Shown: positions 23,141 to 33,073, counted from the stretch's first letter. The stretch is DNA of 64,000 nt from Pachyseris speciosa (GCA_016490735.1 JAEMWC010000216.1:826001-890000), one strand, 5' to 3'. Notes: a model not told the origin generated them from the letters alone. Made by a program: numbers and translations.

Positions 23141-24115
23141 CAAGTTAATCAACTAACCTCTTTTCTTTACGGTTAGCTATTGCCAGTGGAAAAACTGACT
23201 TAGCGCTTCGTGACAACCGATGCTGGGAATCTAGGGTAACAATACTAACTGACACTTGGTCTTTACCTACAAGCACAGAATTTAAAATATGAAAACCTCA
23301 ACTAATGAAAACTAAAATATTCACTGTCCCCATTCCATAATAAAAAGAGGTTTGAAATTGGTGATGAGTTAGATGTTACTTGCTCTAAGTTTACTGCCGT
23401 AGACAAGACAAAAATTCCAGATATGTACACATATCTATAGTACCTGACTTTCCTCTAGAAATATACAATAACAATCAAATGGCTCTACATGTGAATTCTG
23501 ATATCATAAGGTTTCAATACAGAAACAGAGAGTTCTCCCATTAATGCAACTGATAGGATTCAAATGCAAATTTATATGTGCACAATTGCGAGAATGTTTT
23601 TGTTGTTTGTCCATGGTTTCTATATTTTTTCCAATGCATGGCCTGCTTTTTATAGAAAATTAATCGCCGCGATAAATGAATTTATGCTGCTGGATTCGCA
23701 TAGCTTAATCCAAGCTCCCTGCCGAGGGATTTCCGGTTTCCGGGACATTCGAGTTTACGGTACTTAACCACATGAAGCGCTTGCAAAGGCATCTTTTGCT
23801 CCAAGCGCACAACGAGAGAACAGCAGAATTATCGAAGTCGCGAGATTTGACCCTCCTCCGTCCCCGACCAGCCGCCATGTCTAGATCTTGTCCTTCTTGT
23901 TCCTTTTGCGGGTAATCCCTCACCTTTGCTGGGAACGGATTATTTGGTTATATTCAAGCTTCTCATCTTCTTAGTAAAAACGATAACAAAATAAACGGCC
24001 ACGCCACGAGCGCGGCCAAATTATTGCCAACCCGGTAGCTGTCTTTTTTCACTGAATGCAGTACCCAGCAAATCGAGCTCAGCCAATACTGCGAACTAAC
24101 ATTGAAAATAAAAAA
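23141..24115. other. Intergenic, no gene recognised
   Basis: Unique-looking sequence without a supported exon. A short GC-richer part (23700-23900) has overlapping small ORFs on both strands and could hide an exon, but I see no domain. Confidence 0.35.
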
Positions 24116-24136
24116 CGAAAATTTGGTTTATCAACG

Positions 24137-24172
<36 letters not shown>

Positions 24173-24318
24173 CAATTAGCTGACGTTTCGAGCGTTAGCC
24201 CCTCGTCGGAGCGAATCGAGGAATTGTGGGTTGTGTATGGTTTATGTACAGAAAAAGGAGCTACGCTATTGGTGGTAACATGGTAAGTAGTATAGTAGTT
24301 GGGTGAGCTAGCGCACCT
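24116..24318. repeat. Dispersed repeat at the left border of the viral element
   Basis: GTTTATCAACGGAGTTGATA followed by ATTCAATTAGCTGACGTTTC and GAGCGTTAGCCCCTCGTCG looks like a transposon end. Near 24285-24335 is a hairpin with 13-bp arms (GTAGTATAGTAGT and ACTACTATACTAC) around GTGAGCTAGCGCACCTC. The viral element begins in or directly after this. Confidence 0.45.
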
Positions 24319-24480
24319 CACTACTATACTACTCAAATTCAATTGAATACTATATATTTTTAAATTCAATTGAAAACAAAATGTTTCAAAAAAATTTCAA
24401 ATTTTATATAAAACTATATATTTTCAAATTTTATATAAAACTATATATTTTTAATTTTACTAAATATTTCAATAGGCACT
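24319..24480. repeat. AT-rich tandem repeats at the candidate left terminus of the viral element
   Basis: After ACTACTATACTACTC come repeated short units (TTCAATTG, then ATTTTATATAAAACTATATA twice). Farther in, GCGTGACTTT-A/C-T-GGAAAA occurs twice (near 24491 and 24519). Polinton-type elements have terminal repeats, and this is the likeliest remnant. The matching right terminus is not in the window, so the TIR cannot be verified. Confidence 0.4.
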
Positions 24481-24664
24481 TCAACCCCTATGCGTGACTT
24501 TATTGGAAAATCATCAAGCGTGACTTTCTCGGAAAAACAGGGGAAACCCCCTTTGTTAAATGAGTCATCGCTAATTATTTCAGATCATGCGTATTTCCCA
24601 ATTAACATTTTCAATAACATTTTAAACGCACTTTCAAATTTTATTTTCTATTTTAATAATATAG

Positions 24665-24913
24665 ATGAAGACACTTAAAGAAATAACACTTTATAATAAT
24701 ATGGGAAAAATTGTAGGATCCCGGACCCTTGGAAAAGGTCAGAAATATATTATAATAATTGAAGATGATGAAACATGTAATTGTGATATTCATGATTATT
24801 TGAAGGATGACGAGGAATATGAATTTATTAATTGTCCATTTTGTGAGGAAGAAATAGCAGAACATCATGTTACAAGAGATGAACTATGTTGTGATGAAAA
24901 GAAATTATTATGA
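24665..24913 (+). CDS. Small Cys-rich viral protein, unknown function
   Basis: An 82-residue open frame, first gene inside the left end. It has paired cysteines (CNCD, CPFCEEE, and CC near the C-terminus) that could bind zinc, and an acidic middle (DDEEYEF). A TCTA lies 14 bases before the ATG, close to but not at the 12-base spacing of the late genes. Its stop overlaps the next ATG by four bases (ATGA), implying co-expression with the VLTF3-like gene. I do not recognise the family. Confidence 0.6.
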   Translation: MKTLKEITLYNNMGKIVGSRTLGKGQKYIIIIEDDETCNCDIHDYLKDDEEYEFINCPFCEEEIAEHHVTRDELCCDEKKLL

Positions 24914-25224
24914 TAGATAACTCAAATGTTTGCAAAAATTGTGGAAAAGTTCATGGATGCGAAACTGTTTCTGAATATATTGATTTCCATAAGAACAAGT
25001 ATAAATTCAAACGTAAAAGCACATATTACCGCAAGTATCATATTAAGAATAAAATTTTAGATTTTATGAAAAAATACAATATACGTATTAATTGTAATAA
25101 CTTTGTTACCATTGAAAAAATATTCCAACAAATTGAAATCATTCTGCCAATTATAAATAATAAACGTAAAAGAATGATAAATATTGAATTCATTACAAAA
25201 AATATTAAACTTGATGGATTATAA
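24910..25224 (+). CDS. VLTF3-like viral late transcription factor (tentative)
   Basis: 104 residues. The start has CKNCGK as a half zinc ribbon. The stretch KYKFKRKSTYYRKYHIKNKI resembles the conserved YkR-x-x-(H/Y)-F block of poxvirus/NCLDV VLTF3 (A2L-type) late transcription factors, and KRKRMINIEFI follows. Past an A11 run near 25240, another frame continues with a segment containing YENYWKLI, like the family's C-terminal IWK-type motif, so the gene probably extends to about 25340 and is frame-broken in the homopolymer. Family members activate late viral genes with viral RNA polymerase in large DNA viruses. The match rests on short motifs and needs a profile search. Confidence 0.45.
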   Translation: MIDNSNVCKNCGKVHGCETVSEYIDFHKNKYKFKRKSTYYRKYHIKNKILDFMKKYNIRINCNNFVTIEKIFQQIEIILPIINNKRKRMINIEFITKNIKLDGL

Positions 25225-25340
25225 TGAAGATTTTGAAATAAAAAAAAAAAGAAAACGATCCAGGAATATGAAAATTATTGGAAACTTATTCTTAATGAAA
25301 AAGAAAGGAAATTAATGATATTATTGAATATAGAAAATAA

Positions 25341-25846
25341 TTATTTAGGAATTTCTTCAGTAAAGTATTTATCGTATTTATGTAACCATTTATCAATTAT
25401 CGGACTATTATCAGTAATGAAATCGTCTGTTTGCATCATCGTCATATATAAATTAGGATCATAGTCGCCAGAACGCAATATGTTTCTTATGTTGTTTAAG
25501 AGATGCTGATATGCTTGGAAAGCATATATGCATTGTTTTTTTTTTAATCCAGATTTTTATGTTTCATCCAACCCTGAATGAGTAATGCTGTTGTACTTAT
25601 TGCAACAAGACTAATTCCTGAAGTAGCAATGGCTGAAACAAGACCTCTAGAAGCGAACAAAACACTAAGTGAATTTTCTGCTAATTTCCATTTTTTGAAT
25701 CTCTTTATTGCTTGTTTGAATGCCCAACATTTGCGATGATATGATTGATAATAAGATTTTAATTCATCGACTTGTTCTTTTGAAAGTTTGGTTGAAACAT
25801 GGTTCCAACCGAATATGCTTTTTCGAAGTTTTATCATATATATCAT
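25341..25846 (-). pseudogene. Viral membrane protein, frame-broken in a T-run
   Basis: From the ATG at 25846 a 100-residue frame has a charged N-terminal half (KLSKEQVDELKSYYQSYHRK) and a hydrophobic segment (SAIATSGISLVAISTTALLI) long enough for one membrane span. It stops beside a run of about 10 T (A on the coding strand, about 25540). Another frame continues without stop to 25341 with a segment containing QAYQHLLNNIRNILRSGDYD. The two parts probably form one gene of about 165 residues. Function unknown; an integral virion-membrane or host-membrane protein is possible. Confidence 0.6.
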
Positions 25847-26269
25847 TTATATTATTATTCTTTTGCAAATAAAATAAATTAATCCAGAGATTTTACCACA
25901 TAATGCAGATCTTTTCATAAATCTTGGTGTAATATTCGCTGGAATCACGTAAGTATATCCCCTATTTAATAAATAACGATTATAGAATCTTCCAAAAGCA
26001 TCGTGGAGAATACTATGTGAGTGTAATACATGAATCCAACCAAGTGTTCTTTCGAAAAATCGTGTAATACAACCATTTCCTGGACCAATAAGTCCTATAT
26101 CATTATGAATATATAAAATGTTGTTAATTGGAAGTATTCTTTTGAAATGCTTAAAAGACAAAAATTGGTATACTAGGTATGATTTTAATATTGTGTCATC
26201 AATATGAATATGTTGTTGTTTGGTTTTATTAAAAAGATAGCTAACGTATTTAATTATGTCTTGTATCAT
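25847..26269 (-). CDS. Viral protein of unknown function with GPGN and HDAFG motifs
   Basis: An open 140-residue frame ending immediately before the next gene's ATG. The middle has GLIGPGNGC and, about 30 residues on, HSILHDAFGRFYNRY, then GYTYV. The spacing of GPGN and an HD pair recalls the calcium loop and catalytic HD of phospholipase A2, but the essential disulphide pattern and Asp are not evident, so this is only a suggestion. The C-terminus is hydrophobic (ISGLIYFICKRIII) and may anchor in a membrane. There is no TCTA at the 12-base position. Confidence 0.55.
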   Translation of the reverse strand: MIQDIIKYVSYLFNKTKQQHIHIDDTILKSYLVYQFLSFKHFKRILPINNILYIHNDIGLIGPGNGCITRFFERTLGWIHVLHSHSILHDAFGRFYNRYLLNRGYTYVIPANITPRFMKRSALCGKISGLIYFICKRIII

Positions 26270-26275
26270 ATATTA

Positions 26276-28653
26276 TATCTTTGCATTAAAATTTGATGAT
26301 GATCTAAAATTGTTTTTTCATCAAATATAAAATCTAAGTATACACAGAAAAAACTAATACAACCATCTAAAGGTGCATTGGAATTTGGATCTAAATCACC
26401 AAAAGTCATTTGTTGACTACCGGTTCTATTAGCAGATGTAAAACTTCCTATATGTTTTTTGTTCTAATAGATTTTACTTTTTTCTGTATTTGGAGAAGAT
26501 AAATTATCCCAATGAACAGATAAACAATGCCAAACATTAATTTGACCTAAATCATATACGGAATAATCTGCTAATTTTGTGAAATTTTGTATAGATGCTG
26601 TTGGACCAAAATATACACAATTTGATTGATTAACACAACTTATAACTAAATTTGAACCATAATAGCTAACAAACTTATCATAACGGAGATGCAAGGATAT
26701 ACCTCAAAAATTCATGTGATTTGGTAAGCTGAAGCCACTCTAAAGGCACTAAGGCCACATGGTAGCGGGCATTACCCCTTAAATCTACCAAAGCAAAGAT
26801 TGAGCCCAAGCATTAGCAGCCATGGACAGCTGTTTTGGCCTTGTTAGGCCTCGTCAGCATGGCATAGCTAATGCTCAGGCTCAAGTACCCACATATCCAT
26901 AAAACAAGCAGTGAAAACGTAAAGCTTGCAGGATGTGGCTGGAGTGACAAGGATATACCTCACAAATTAATGTGATTTGGTAAGCTGAAGCCACTCTAAA
27001 GGCACTAAGGCCACATGGTAGCGGGCATTACCCCTTAAATCTACCAAAGCAAAGATTGAGCCCAAGCATTAGCAGCCATGGACAGCTGTTTCGGCCTTGT
27101 TAGCTCTCGTCAGCATGGCATAGCTAATGCTCAGGCTCAAGTACGCACATCTCCATAAAACAAGCAGTGAAAACGTAAAGCTTGTGGCATGTGGCTGGAG
27201 TGACAAGGATATAACTCCCAAAATAATGTGATTTGGTAAGCTGAAGCCACTCTAAACGCACTAAGGCCACATGGTAGCGGGCATTACCTCTTAAATCTAC
27301 CAAAGCAAAGATTGAGCCCAAGCATTAGCAGCCATGGACAGCTGTTTCGGCCTTGTTAGGCCTCGTCAGCATGGCATAGCTAATGCTCAGGCTCAAGTAC
27401 CCACATATCCATAAAACAAGCAGTGAAAACGTAAAGCTTGTGGGATATGGCTGGGGTGACAAGGATATACCTCACAAATTAATGTGATTTGGTAAGCCCT
27501 TAGAGTGGCTTCAGCTTACCAAATCACATTAATTTGTGAGGTATATCCTTGTCACTCCAGCCACATCCCACAAGCTTTACGTTTTCACTGCTTGTTTTAT
27601 GGATATGTGGGTACTTGAGCCTGAGCATTAGCTATGCCATGCTGACGAGGCCTAACAAGGCCGAAACAGCTGTCCATGGCTGCTAATGCTTGGGCTCAAT
27701 CTTTGCTTTGGTAGATTTAAGGGGTAATGCCCGCTACCATGTGGCCTTAGTGCCTTTAGAGTGGCTTCAGCTTACCAAATCACATTAATTTGTGAGGTAT
27801 ATCCTTGTCACTCCAGCCATATCCCACAAGCTTTACGTTTTCACTGCTTGTTTTATGGATATGTGGGTACTTGAGCCTGAGCATTAGCTATGCCATGCTG
27901 ACGAGGCCTAACAAGGCCGAAACAGCTGTCCATGGCTGCTAATGCTTGGGCTCAATCTTTGCTTTGGTAGATTTAAGGGGTAATGCCCGCTACCATGTGG
28001 CCTTAGTGCCTTTAGAGTGGCTTCAGCTTACCAAATTACGTTAATTTGTGAGGTATATCCTTGTCACTCCAGCCACATCCCACAAGCTTTACGTTTTCAA
28101 ACTTATCATAACCTCCATTATCATGACCAAAAAGTCCATTTTTCCATGGATTTCCATCTGTATTTGAATTTAATTTATAAACAATGTAAATATTAACAAC
28201 ATTATTATTTAAATTGATTTGACTCATCATTCTTTGTGATCCATTAAACTTTAAAAAATAACGTCCATTATGTTTCTCAGCCTTGGTACAAATAGTGGGT
28301 CTTAAATTTAAAGTTGATTGAGTTGCATTATTTTCTTCATTTGAGAGAGCATATAATGTTTCAACTTTTTTGTTTTCATTTATATTTACAAAATTACTAT
28401 TCGCTCTGTCGATTTGATAAACACATTTTGAGTATAATCTAATATATTCAGAAACCCATAAATCTAAAAAACTATCACTAAGAATATCAGAAACTTGTGA
28501 TTTAATAACAGCATGATTAACATCATTGCCGGGTTTTACATTTGCCAAACGTTTGTTTTCAAGATCATAGTTCCCATCGTTTGTTAATTTAAATCCAGTT
28601 CCATCTTTACCTTTGACATTTATATGTTCTATTCTGTGGTTAAATATACCCAT
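26276..28653 (-). pseudogene. Viral fibre/adhesin protein interrupted by a fold-back insertion
   Basis: The ATG at 28653 has TCTA 12 bases upstream. The N-terminus MGIFNHR and the block GFKLTNDGNYDLENKRLANV match the N- and C-terminal blocks of the neighbouring collagen-like protein, so the two genes share modules. The next 170 residues are beta-rich (RYFLKFNGSQRMM, VVNIYIVYKLNS, GLFGHDNGG), as in LamG/concanavalin-like sheets. At 28112 the frame is cut by a 1413-bp insertion and resumes at 26684 after a 15-bp duplication (VSYYGSNLVIS...). It shifts frame again near 26464 and ends about 26276 after FFCVYLDFIFDEKTI. Likely a receptor-binding or surface fibre, inactivated here by the insertion. 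Confidence 0.75.
26685..28097. mobile_element. Fold-back element of inverted 256-bp tandem units with 15-bp target duplication
   Basis: Units starting CAAGGATATACCTCACAAAT recur near 26692, 26949, 27203 and 27460 in one orientation. At about 27497-27510 the sequence turns (GGTAAGC-CCTTAGAGTGGCTTCAGCTTACC), and two and a part inverted units follow to 28097. CAAACTTATCATAAC flanks both sides (26670-26684 and 28098-28112), a perfect 15-bp target duplication inside the fibre gene. No ORF of substance. A solo hairpin of the same family is at 13436-13612. The architecture resembles Foldback/Galileo-type elements; the class is not established. Confidence 0.9.
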
Positions 28654-28669
28654 ATAATATTAATTTAGA
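28654..28669 (-). promoter_or_regulatory. TCTA-N12-ATG late-type promoter of the interrupted fibre gene
   Basis: On the minus strand TCTA (28669-28666) lies exactly 12 AT-only bases before the ATG at 28653. Confidence 0.7.
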
Positions 28670-30800
28670 TTAATTCATAATTACTTCAAGTGTGAATGTT
28701 GTATCAAATGCTTTATCATTGGGATGTGAATAGTCAATTATAAAATAGCCTCTCGATAATGATGTATTGACTGTAACTGTTCTTATGTTTCTACTCATAG
28801 AAGGAATTCTATATTCGAAAATAGTTGCTGGTAATGGCAATAACCCAGCACCTTCATTCTTTTTCTTGAAGTAGAACATTCCGCATTTTGTTCCTTGTAT
28901 AATATACATTTTCTTAATATAAAAGTTATTGTTATGAATAACTAAATATTCAGAGCCATTTATTAATACAGGCTTTAAAGTATTTTTAGTATGTCCTTGA
29001 CTGGCTTCAACAAAGCAATTTAAATATTGTATTTGACCAATTATATTATTCCCATTCAAATCTAAATTACCACCTAATTTCGGCTAGTAAAGAGAAAAAC
29101 CACCTAAATCGAAAGCTGTTTCCATAATTACGCCTGTAACGCTAGAACGAAAGAGATTTAAACTACCATTATGAATTCTATAGCCATTCAAATTTAAATC
29201 ACCACCAAGTTTAGCCTCACTTATAAAAAAGCTGTTCATATTAATATTATTTAGCATTGTCAATTCACCATTTTGACCGTCAAATAAGTTTTATGAATTA
29301 TTAATCACAGCATTTCCATTCAAACTAAAATCAGTTTGTAATTGTAGTTTTTCATTCACGATTTTATAAGCTTCAGTGAAGTCGTAAACACTTGATGGAA
29401 CGTCTACAGCTTCAAACTCAATACCATATACAACACAATGAACTTTGTACTTATTTGGATAAGTTGGCTTAGCATTAATATGAATCGTACAATATAAATA
29501 TTCAGGCGGTGAACTTACTGAAGGTTTTTCAATCCATAGCAAATATCTTGAATGATCTTCGTTTCTGTTATCAAATTTTCTCCCTACAGTTCTATGAATT
29601 GTAATTCCACCAGTTGCACTGAATGTTACACTACTAAGATTCATTCCTTCATAATCAGGAAATAGCCATTCAAGAATAAAAGTGTATTTTCCATCTTTTA
29701 TTGTATACATATTAACTCCAATTCTAGCTCTAAAAATATGATTATCTTCTTTATTCAAGTCTACATCAATGACCTTTTTTGAAATCATATGTGGTGAACG
29801 AGGTAAATTAATATATCCATTAACTTTCGAGCCATATTCAGTACTAACTTCATCGATATCATTCATGAAATATTTGAAAACATTCTTTGGATTAGAAGCA
29901 GATGAAATATGACTTTTTTCTAATTGATCTAAATTTACGGCATCGGTTTTATTTGTTCCTTCTTTTCAGTTAATGATTTTATGTCCCCCAAGTTTTAAGT
30001 CTGCTGCCATCGCGTTTGTTCCATTCAATAATAAAGCGTTTGCTCTGATAGTTTGTGAAGCTCGATTTAAAACTCTGAAATTCACCGCATCGCCATCATT
30101 TTTCACATCACCTACATTTGTAACTATATTTCCACTCATTGACAAATTTCCATACATCGCAGTCGAACCGTCTCGTCGGAGAAAATGTTCGTCAGTATAT
30201 CTTTTCGTCACTGCGTCGTCTAAATTTACGGGTGGAGCAAGATCAGTAATGGCATTGTTGTTCATATTTAGATTTTGTTGTGCAATCGTATCGTATTTGG
30301 TTTGCAACCTCTGGTCCACATATTTTTTATTAACTGCATTTTCAGCTGGTGTACTATTATCAACATCTTTCAGATCTTCAATTGCATATCCAGCCATGTT
30401 TAGATTACCTTCTGCGGGATTTGATCCATTTTTTTTTTCATAAAATTATTGTTTACATAGTTTCTATTCACAGCTGAATAACCAAATTTCGGGATATCTG
30501 GTAAACCAAATAAATCGTTTCTATTCATACTGACAGGTGCATAAATTACACCACCGGTATTTTTATTGAGGAAATTTGCTGTTTCATTATCAACATACTC
30601 TTTGGTGGTCAATTCATGTGATTCTGTCGGGTTTGGCACATTTATAATTTTATAAGAATTTTCCATGTCCATATTTCCAGAAAATAAAACATTCCCATTT
30701 TGTACTTTAAATATGGGATCGTGAATATGTGATAAAATGATATTTGAAAATCCAAAAATACCATATACAATAATAAAATGTTTTACATTATTTGATGTAT
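28670..30800 (-). pseudogene. Long viral fibre protein with repeated LGGxLxLNG / DAVTKxY motifs, frame-broken
   Basis: Consecutive minus-strand pieces belong to one beta-structured fibre. 30672-30400 has SHELTTKEYVDNETANF. 30397-29966 has NNNAITDLAPPVNLDDAVTK, then NAVNKKYVDQ and LGGHKI. 29866-29291 is a globular beta-rich part with YTFILEWLFPDYEG. 29059-28670 is a C-terminal domain ending FTLEVIMN. Breaks lie at a T10 run (about 30432), at a stop near 29966, at a stop near 29290 and at a TAG near 29085. Repeats of the form LNGN-x-I...DAV-x-K-x-Y occur in trimeric tail fibres of phages and in Polinton-like virus fibres. The start is unclear; coding character extends to about 30800. Role inferred: host-cell attachment. 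Confidence 0.65.
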
Positions 30801-30825
30801 TTGATGTTTTGACTATTAATTTAAT

Positions 30826-31515
30826 CTAATTATTTACTGGCGCGCCAACGTTCGTTAGACGTTTATTTTGGATATTATAATCACCATTTTGTGTTAATTT
30901 AAATCCATTTCCATTATCACCTTTATCACCCTTATCACCTTTAGGACCATTATCACCTTTATCTCCTTTTAAACCTATTGGACCTCTATCACCTTTATCA
31001 CCTTTAGGACCATTATCACCTTTATCACCTTTAGGACCAATTGGACCATTATCACCTTTATCTCTTTTTAAACCTATTGGACCTCTATCACCTTTACGAC
31101 CAATTGGACTTCTATCACCTTTATCACCTTTAGGACCAATTGGACCTCTATCACCATTATCACTTTTATCTCCTTTTAAACCTATTGGACCTCTATCACC
31201 TTTAGGACCAATTGGACCTCTATCACCTTTATCACCTTTAGGACCAATTGGACCATTATCACCTTTATCACCTTTTAAACCTATTGGACCTCTATCACCT
31301 TTATCACCTTTAGGACCAATTGGACCATTATCACCTTTATCACCTTTTAAACCTATTAGACCTCTATCACCTTTATCACCTTTAGGACCAATTGGACCAT
31401 TATCACCTTTATCACCTTTTAAACCTATTGGACCTCTATCACCTTTATCACCTTTAGGACCTTTTTCACCAGTTCTTGTATTATCTTGATTTGGTAAAAA
31501 ATTAAATATACCCAT
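30826..31515 (-). CDS. Collagen-like viral fibre protein
   Basis: An open 229-residue frame. The N-terminus MGIFNFLPNQDN is followed by about 55 Gly-X-Y triplets built from a repeated KGDKGDRGPIGLKGDKGDNG unit and, at the C-terminus, GNGFKLTQNGDYNIQNKRL, the same module that opens the neighbouring fibre gene. Collagen-like triple helices occur in surface fibres of several large DNA viruses and Polinton-like viruses. TCTA lies exactly 12 bases before the ATG. The stop right after GAPVNN, where the neighbour runs on, suggests C-terminal truncation. The nucleotide repeats make copy number prone to change. Confidence 0.85.
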   Translation of the reverse strand: MGIFNFLPNQDNTRTGEKGPKGDKGDRGPIGLKGDKGDNGPIGPKGDKGDRGLIGLKGDKGDNGPIGPKGDKGDRGPIGLKGDKGDNGPIGPKGDKGDRGPIGPKGDRGPIGLKGDKSDNGDRGPIGPKGDKGDRSPIGRKGDRGPIGLKRDKGDNGPIGPKGDKGDNGPKGDKGDRGPIGLKGDKGDNGPKGDKGDKGDNGNGFKLTQNGDYNIQNKRLTNVGAPVNN

Positions 31516-31531
31516 ATACTATTAGATTAGA
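31516..31531 (-). promoter_or_regulatory. TCTA-N12-ATG late-type promoter of the collagen-like gene
   Basis: On the minus strand TCTA (31531-31528) is followed by 12 bases and the ATG at 31515. A second TCTA overlaps at 31526-31523. Confidence 0.7.
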
Positions 31532-32168
31532 TAACACCATAAAAGTTTCTCTTCACTGTTTTCATTGGCTTGTCAACATAACAGAAAGAATATGGTTTTT
31601 TAGTTGCTTCAATATACTTTTGCTTATCGATTCCGAGTTCTTGGGAGATCAAGTTTCTTTCTCTTGAAGATGGAAAATCATAAAGGTAGAAGTGGCTACA
31701 ATTAAGCCTAATAGATTTTGGGCATCCATAGAATGACTGCGTTAGGTACAGTACTGAGCAATTTTTGTGACGACCTTGAATAAAATAGTTTATAATTTGA
31801 TCTTGTTTCTTATCCGTTACAAAATCATCGAACACAACTAATCGTTGCAATTCAGTGTCTTGAATTTGTTCAACAGGTAAAATTTCATCTTGACTGCATA
31901 TTAAAACGGAACAACCAACTTGTTTGCTTATTTTATCCATCTTTTGCTGTAGAAATTGATATTTATCTTGATCTACATTCTTTGCGTATAAAAAAATCTG
32001 ATCATAGTAAACTAAAGGTTCTAAAATTAAATGTAAAAATAACGTAGTCTTTCCGGAGCCGCTGTTTCCTGCTAGCAACATTCTAAATGTATCTTTTGGC
32101 ATATATGGATACAACTGTCTGAAAGACTTGTTTGAATCCTGAAAAATGTCATAATTTGGGATTTCCAT
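31527..32168 (-). CDS. A32-like genome-packaging ATPase (FtsK/HerA superfamily)
   Basis: An open 213-residue frame with Walker A AGNSGSGKTTLF at about residue 35, Walker B LVVFDDF at about 113 and a sensor-like LYLTQSF near 140. Length and motif order fit Polinton/virophage/NCLDV packaging ATPases, which drive DNA into preformed capsids. ATG at 32168 has TCTA 12 bases upstream and shares a 36-bp divergent promoter with the plus-strand gene at 32205. No break is visible, so the gene may still be functional or was inactivated only recently. Confidence 0.9.
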   Translation of the reverse strand: MEIPNYDIFQDSNKSFRQLYPYMPKDTFRMLLAGNSGSGKTTLFLHLILEPLVYYDQIFLYAKNVDQDKYQFLQQKMDKISKQVGCSVLICSQDEILPVEQIQDTELQRLVVFDDFVTDKKQDQIINYFIQGRHKNCSVLYLTQSFYGCPKSIRLNCSHFYLYDFPSSRERNLISQELGIDKQKYIEATKKPYSFCYVDKPMKTVKRNFYGVI

Positions 32169-32204
32169 ATAATAATAGTTTAGATTAGTCTAATATAATT
32201 GTAT
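32169..32204. promoter_or_regulatory. Divergent late-type promoter, 36 bp
   Basis: Separates the ATPase (minus, ATG 32168) from the coiled-coil gene (plus, ATG 32205). TCTA on the minus strand at 32184-32181 and on the plus strand at 32189-32192 each lie exactly 12 bases from their own start codon. The two cores face away from each other across four bases. Confidence 0.75.
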
Positions 32205-33067
32205 ATGGATATAGAGCGTATGAAAAGGCTTCTTCAAAGTGGAATTGAAGCTGGTAATAAAACGAGAGAAGTTCGTGAGGTTATCAAAAATTATGAATAT
32301 GCAAAACAAGATGCACATGATACAACATCACGATTATTAAAACCTTCTATTGATGCTCAGAAGAGTGTGAAAGAAAGTGTCGACAAAAAACAGGATGAAG
32401 TTATTGAACAGTTGAAAACAAATCAAAAAGCATTAACAAGTGGATTTGAAGATCTTATGCTTTTAAACACACTACCTGAATCAAAACCTACGGAAACAAC
32501 AAAATTACCAATTGATTATAAACCCAAAATGATGTCTGATATAAAATCACCTTACAAGTCGAATCTTGATAAGGGTTTTTCACTTAAGGAGGCTCAAAAA
32601 TTAATGAAATATAATTTATCTCCTCCATCACAAATAATCGATCAACATATGAATGGAATTATAAATATTGCTGACTATGATGCAAATATTAGTAAGTTAA
32701 CAAAAGAACTTGGACGTCAAAAAGGAATACTATCAAAAACCAAAAAGGAGAGGGATAATAATAAGGAACAAAAAAATGAATTAACTCAAGACATTAAATT
32801 GATGCAAAAGTACCGAAAAAGAATTGATCAAAAACTCTCGGTGAAGGTATTAGAAAGAGAAAAAGACAATATGGAACCGGTGTTGTTTATTATAATAATA
32901 TTGGAGACTTGCTTTCACGACTACAGTTACTCGGTGGATCTATTTTTGCTGGGAATAATAGTACAAGTGTTAGAGATGAGTTTGTGAAGATATTGCATGT
33001 ATTAAAAAAATTGGGTATTGTTGGAAACGAAGAGCTTAATAAAATAATAATGAAATATCTAATGTAA
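32205..33067 (+). pseudogene. Coiled-coil viral structural protein, one frame break
   Basis: ATG 32205 (preferred because TCTA lies 12 bases upstream). Residues 1-215 are charged and helical with heptads (KSVKESVDKKQDEVIEQLKT; KELGRQKGILSKTKKERD). Near 32840-32850 the coding frame changes without a homopolymer. The new frame is open to 33067 and carries SRLQLLGGSIFAGNNS followed by VRDEFVKILHVLKKLG, a compact helical end that looks conserved in type. In the original frame the tail after the break (to 32987) is not protein-like. Product likely a virion scaffold or DNA-binding component; no named family is claimed. Confidence 0.65.
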
Positions 33068-33073
33068 TAGTAT
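33058..33073 (+). promoter_or_regulatory. TCTA-N12-ATG late-type promoter of the candidate minor capsid gene
   Basis: TCTA at 33058-33061, 12 bases before ATG 33074. It overlaps the 3' end of the preceding coding frame. Confidence 0.7.

Noticed and set aside
25847..26269. Second phospholipase A2 in the virus
   Set aside because: GPGN and HDAFG are suggestive but the remaining PLA2 features are missing, so I left it as unknown.
27124..27321. Minus-strand 65-residue ORF
   Set aside because: It lies inside the 256-bp fold-back units and is not kept in the other copies.
29973..30443. Plus-strand 156-residue ORF
   Set aside because: It is the antisense shadow of the fibre gene, whose minus-strand repeats are clearly protein-like.
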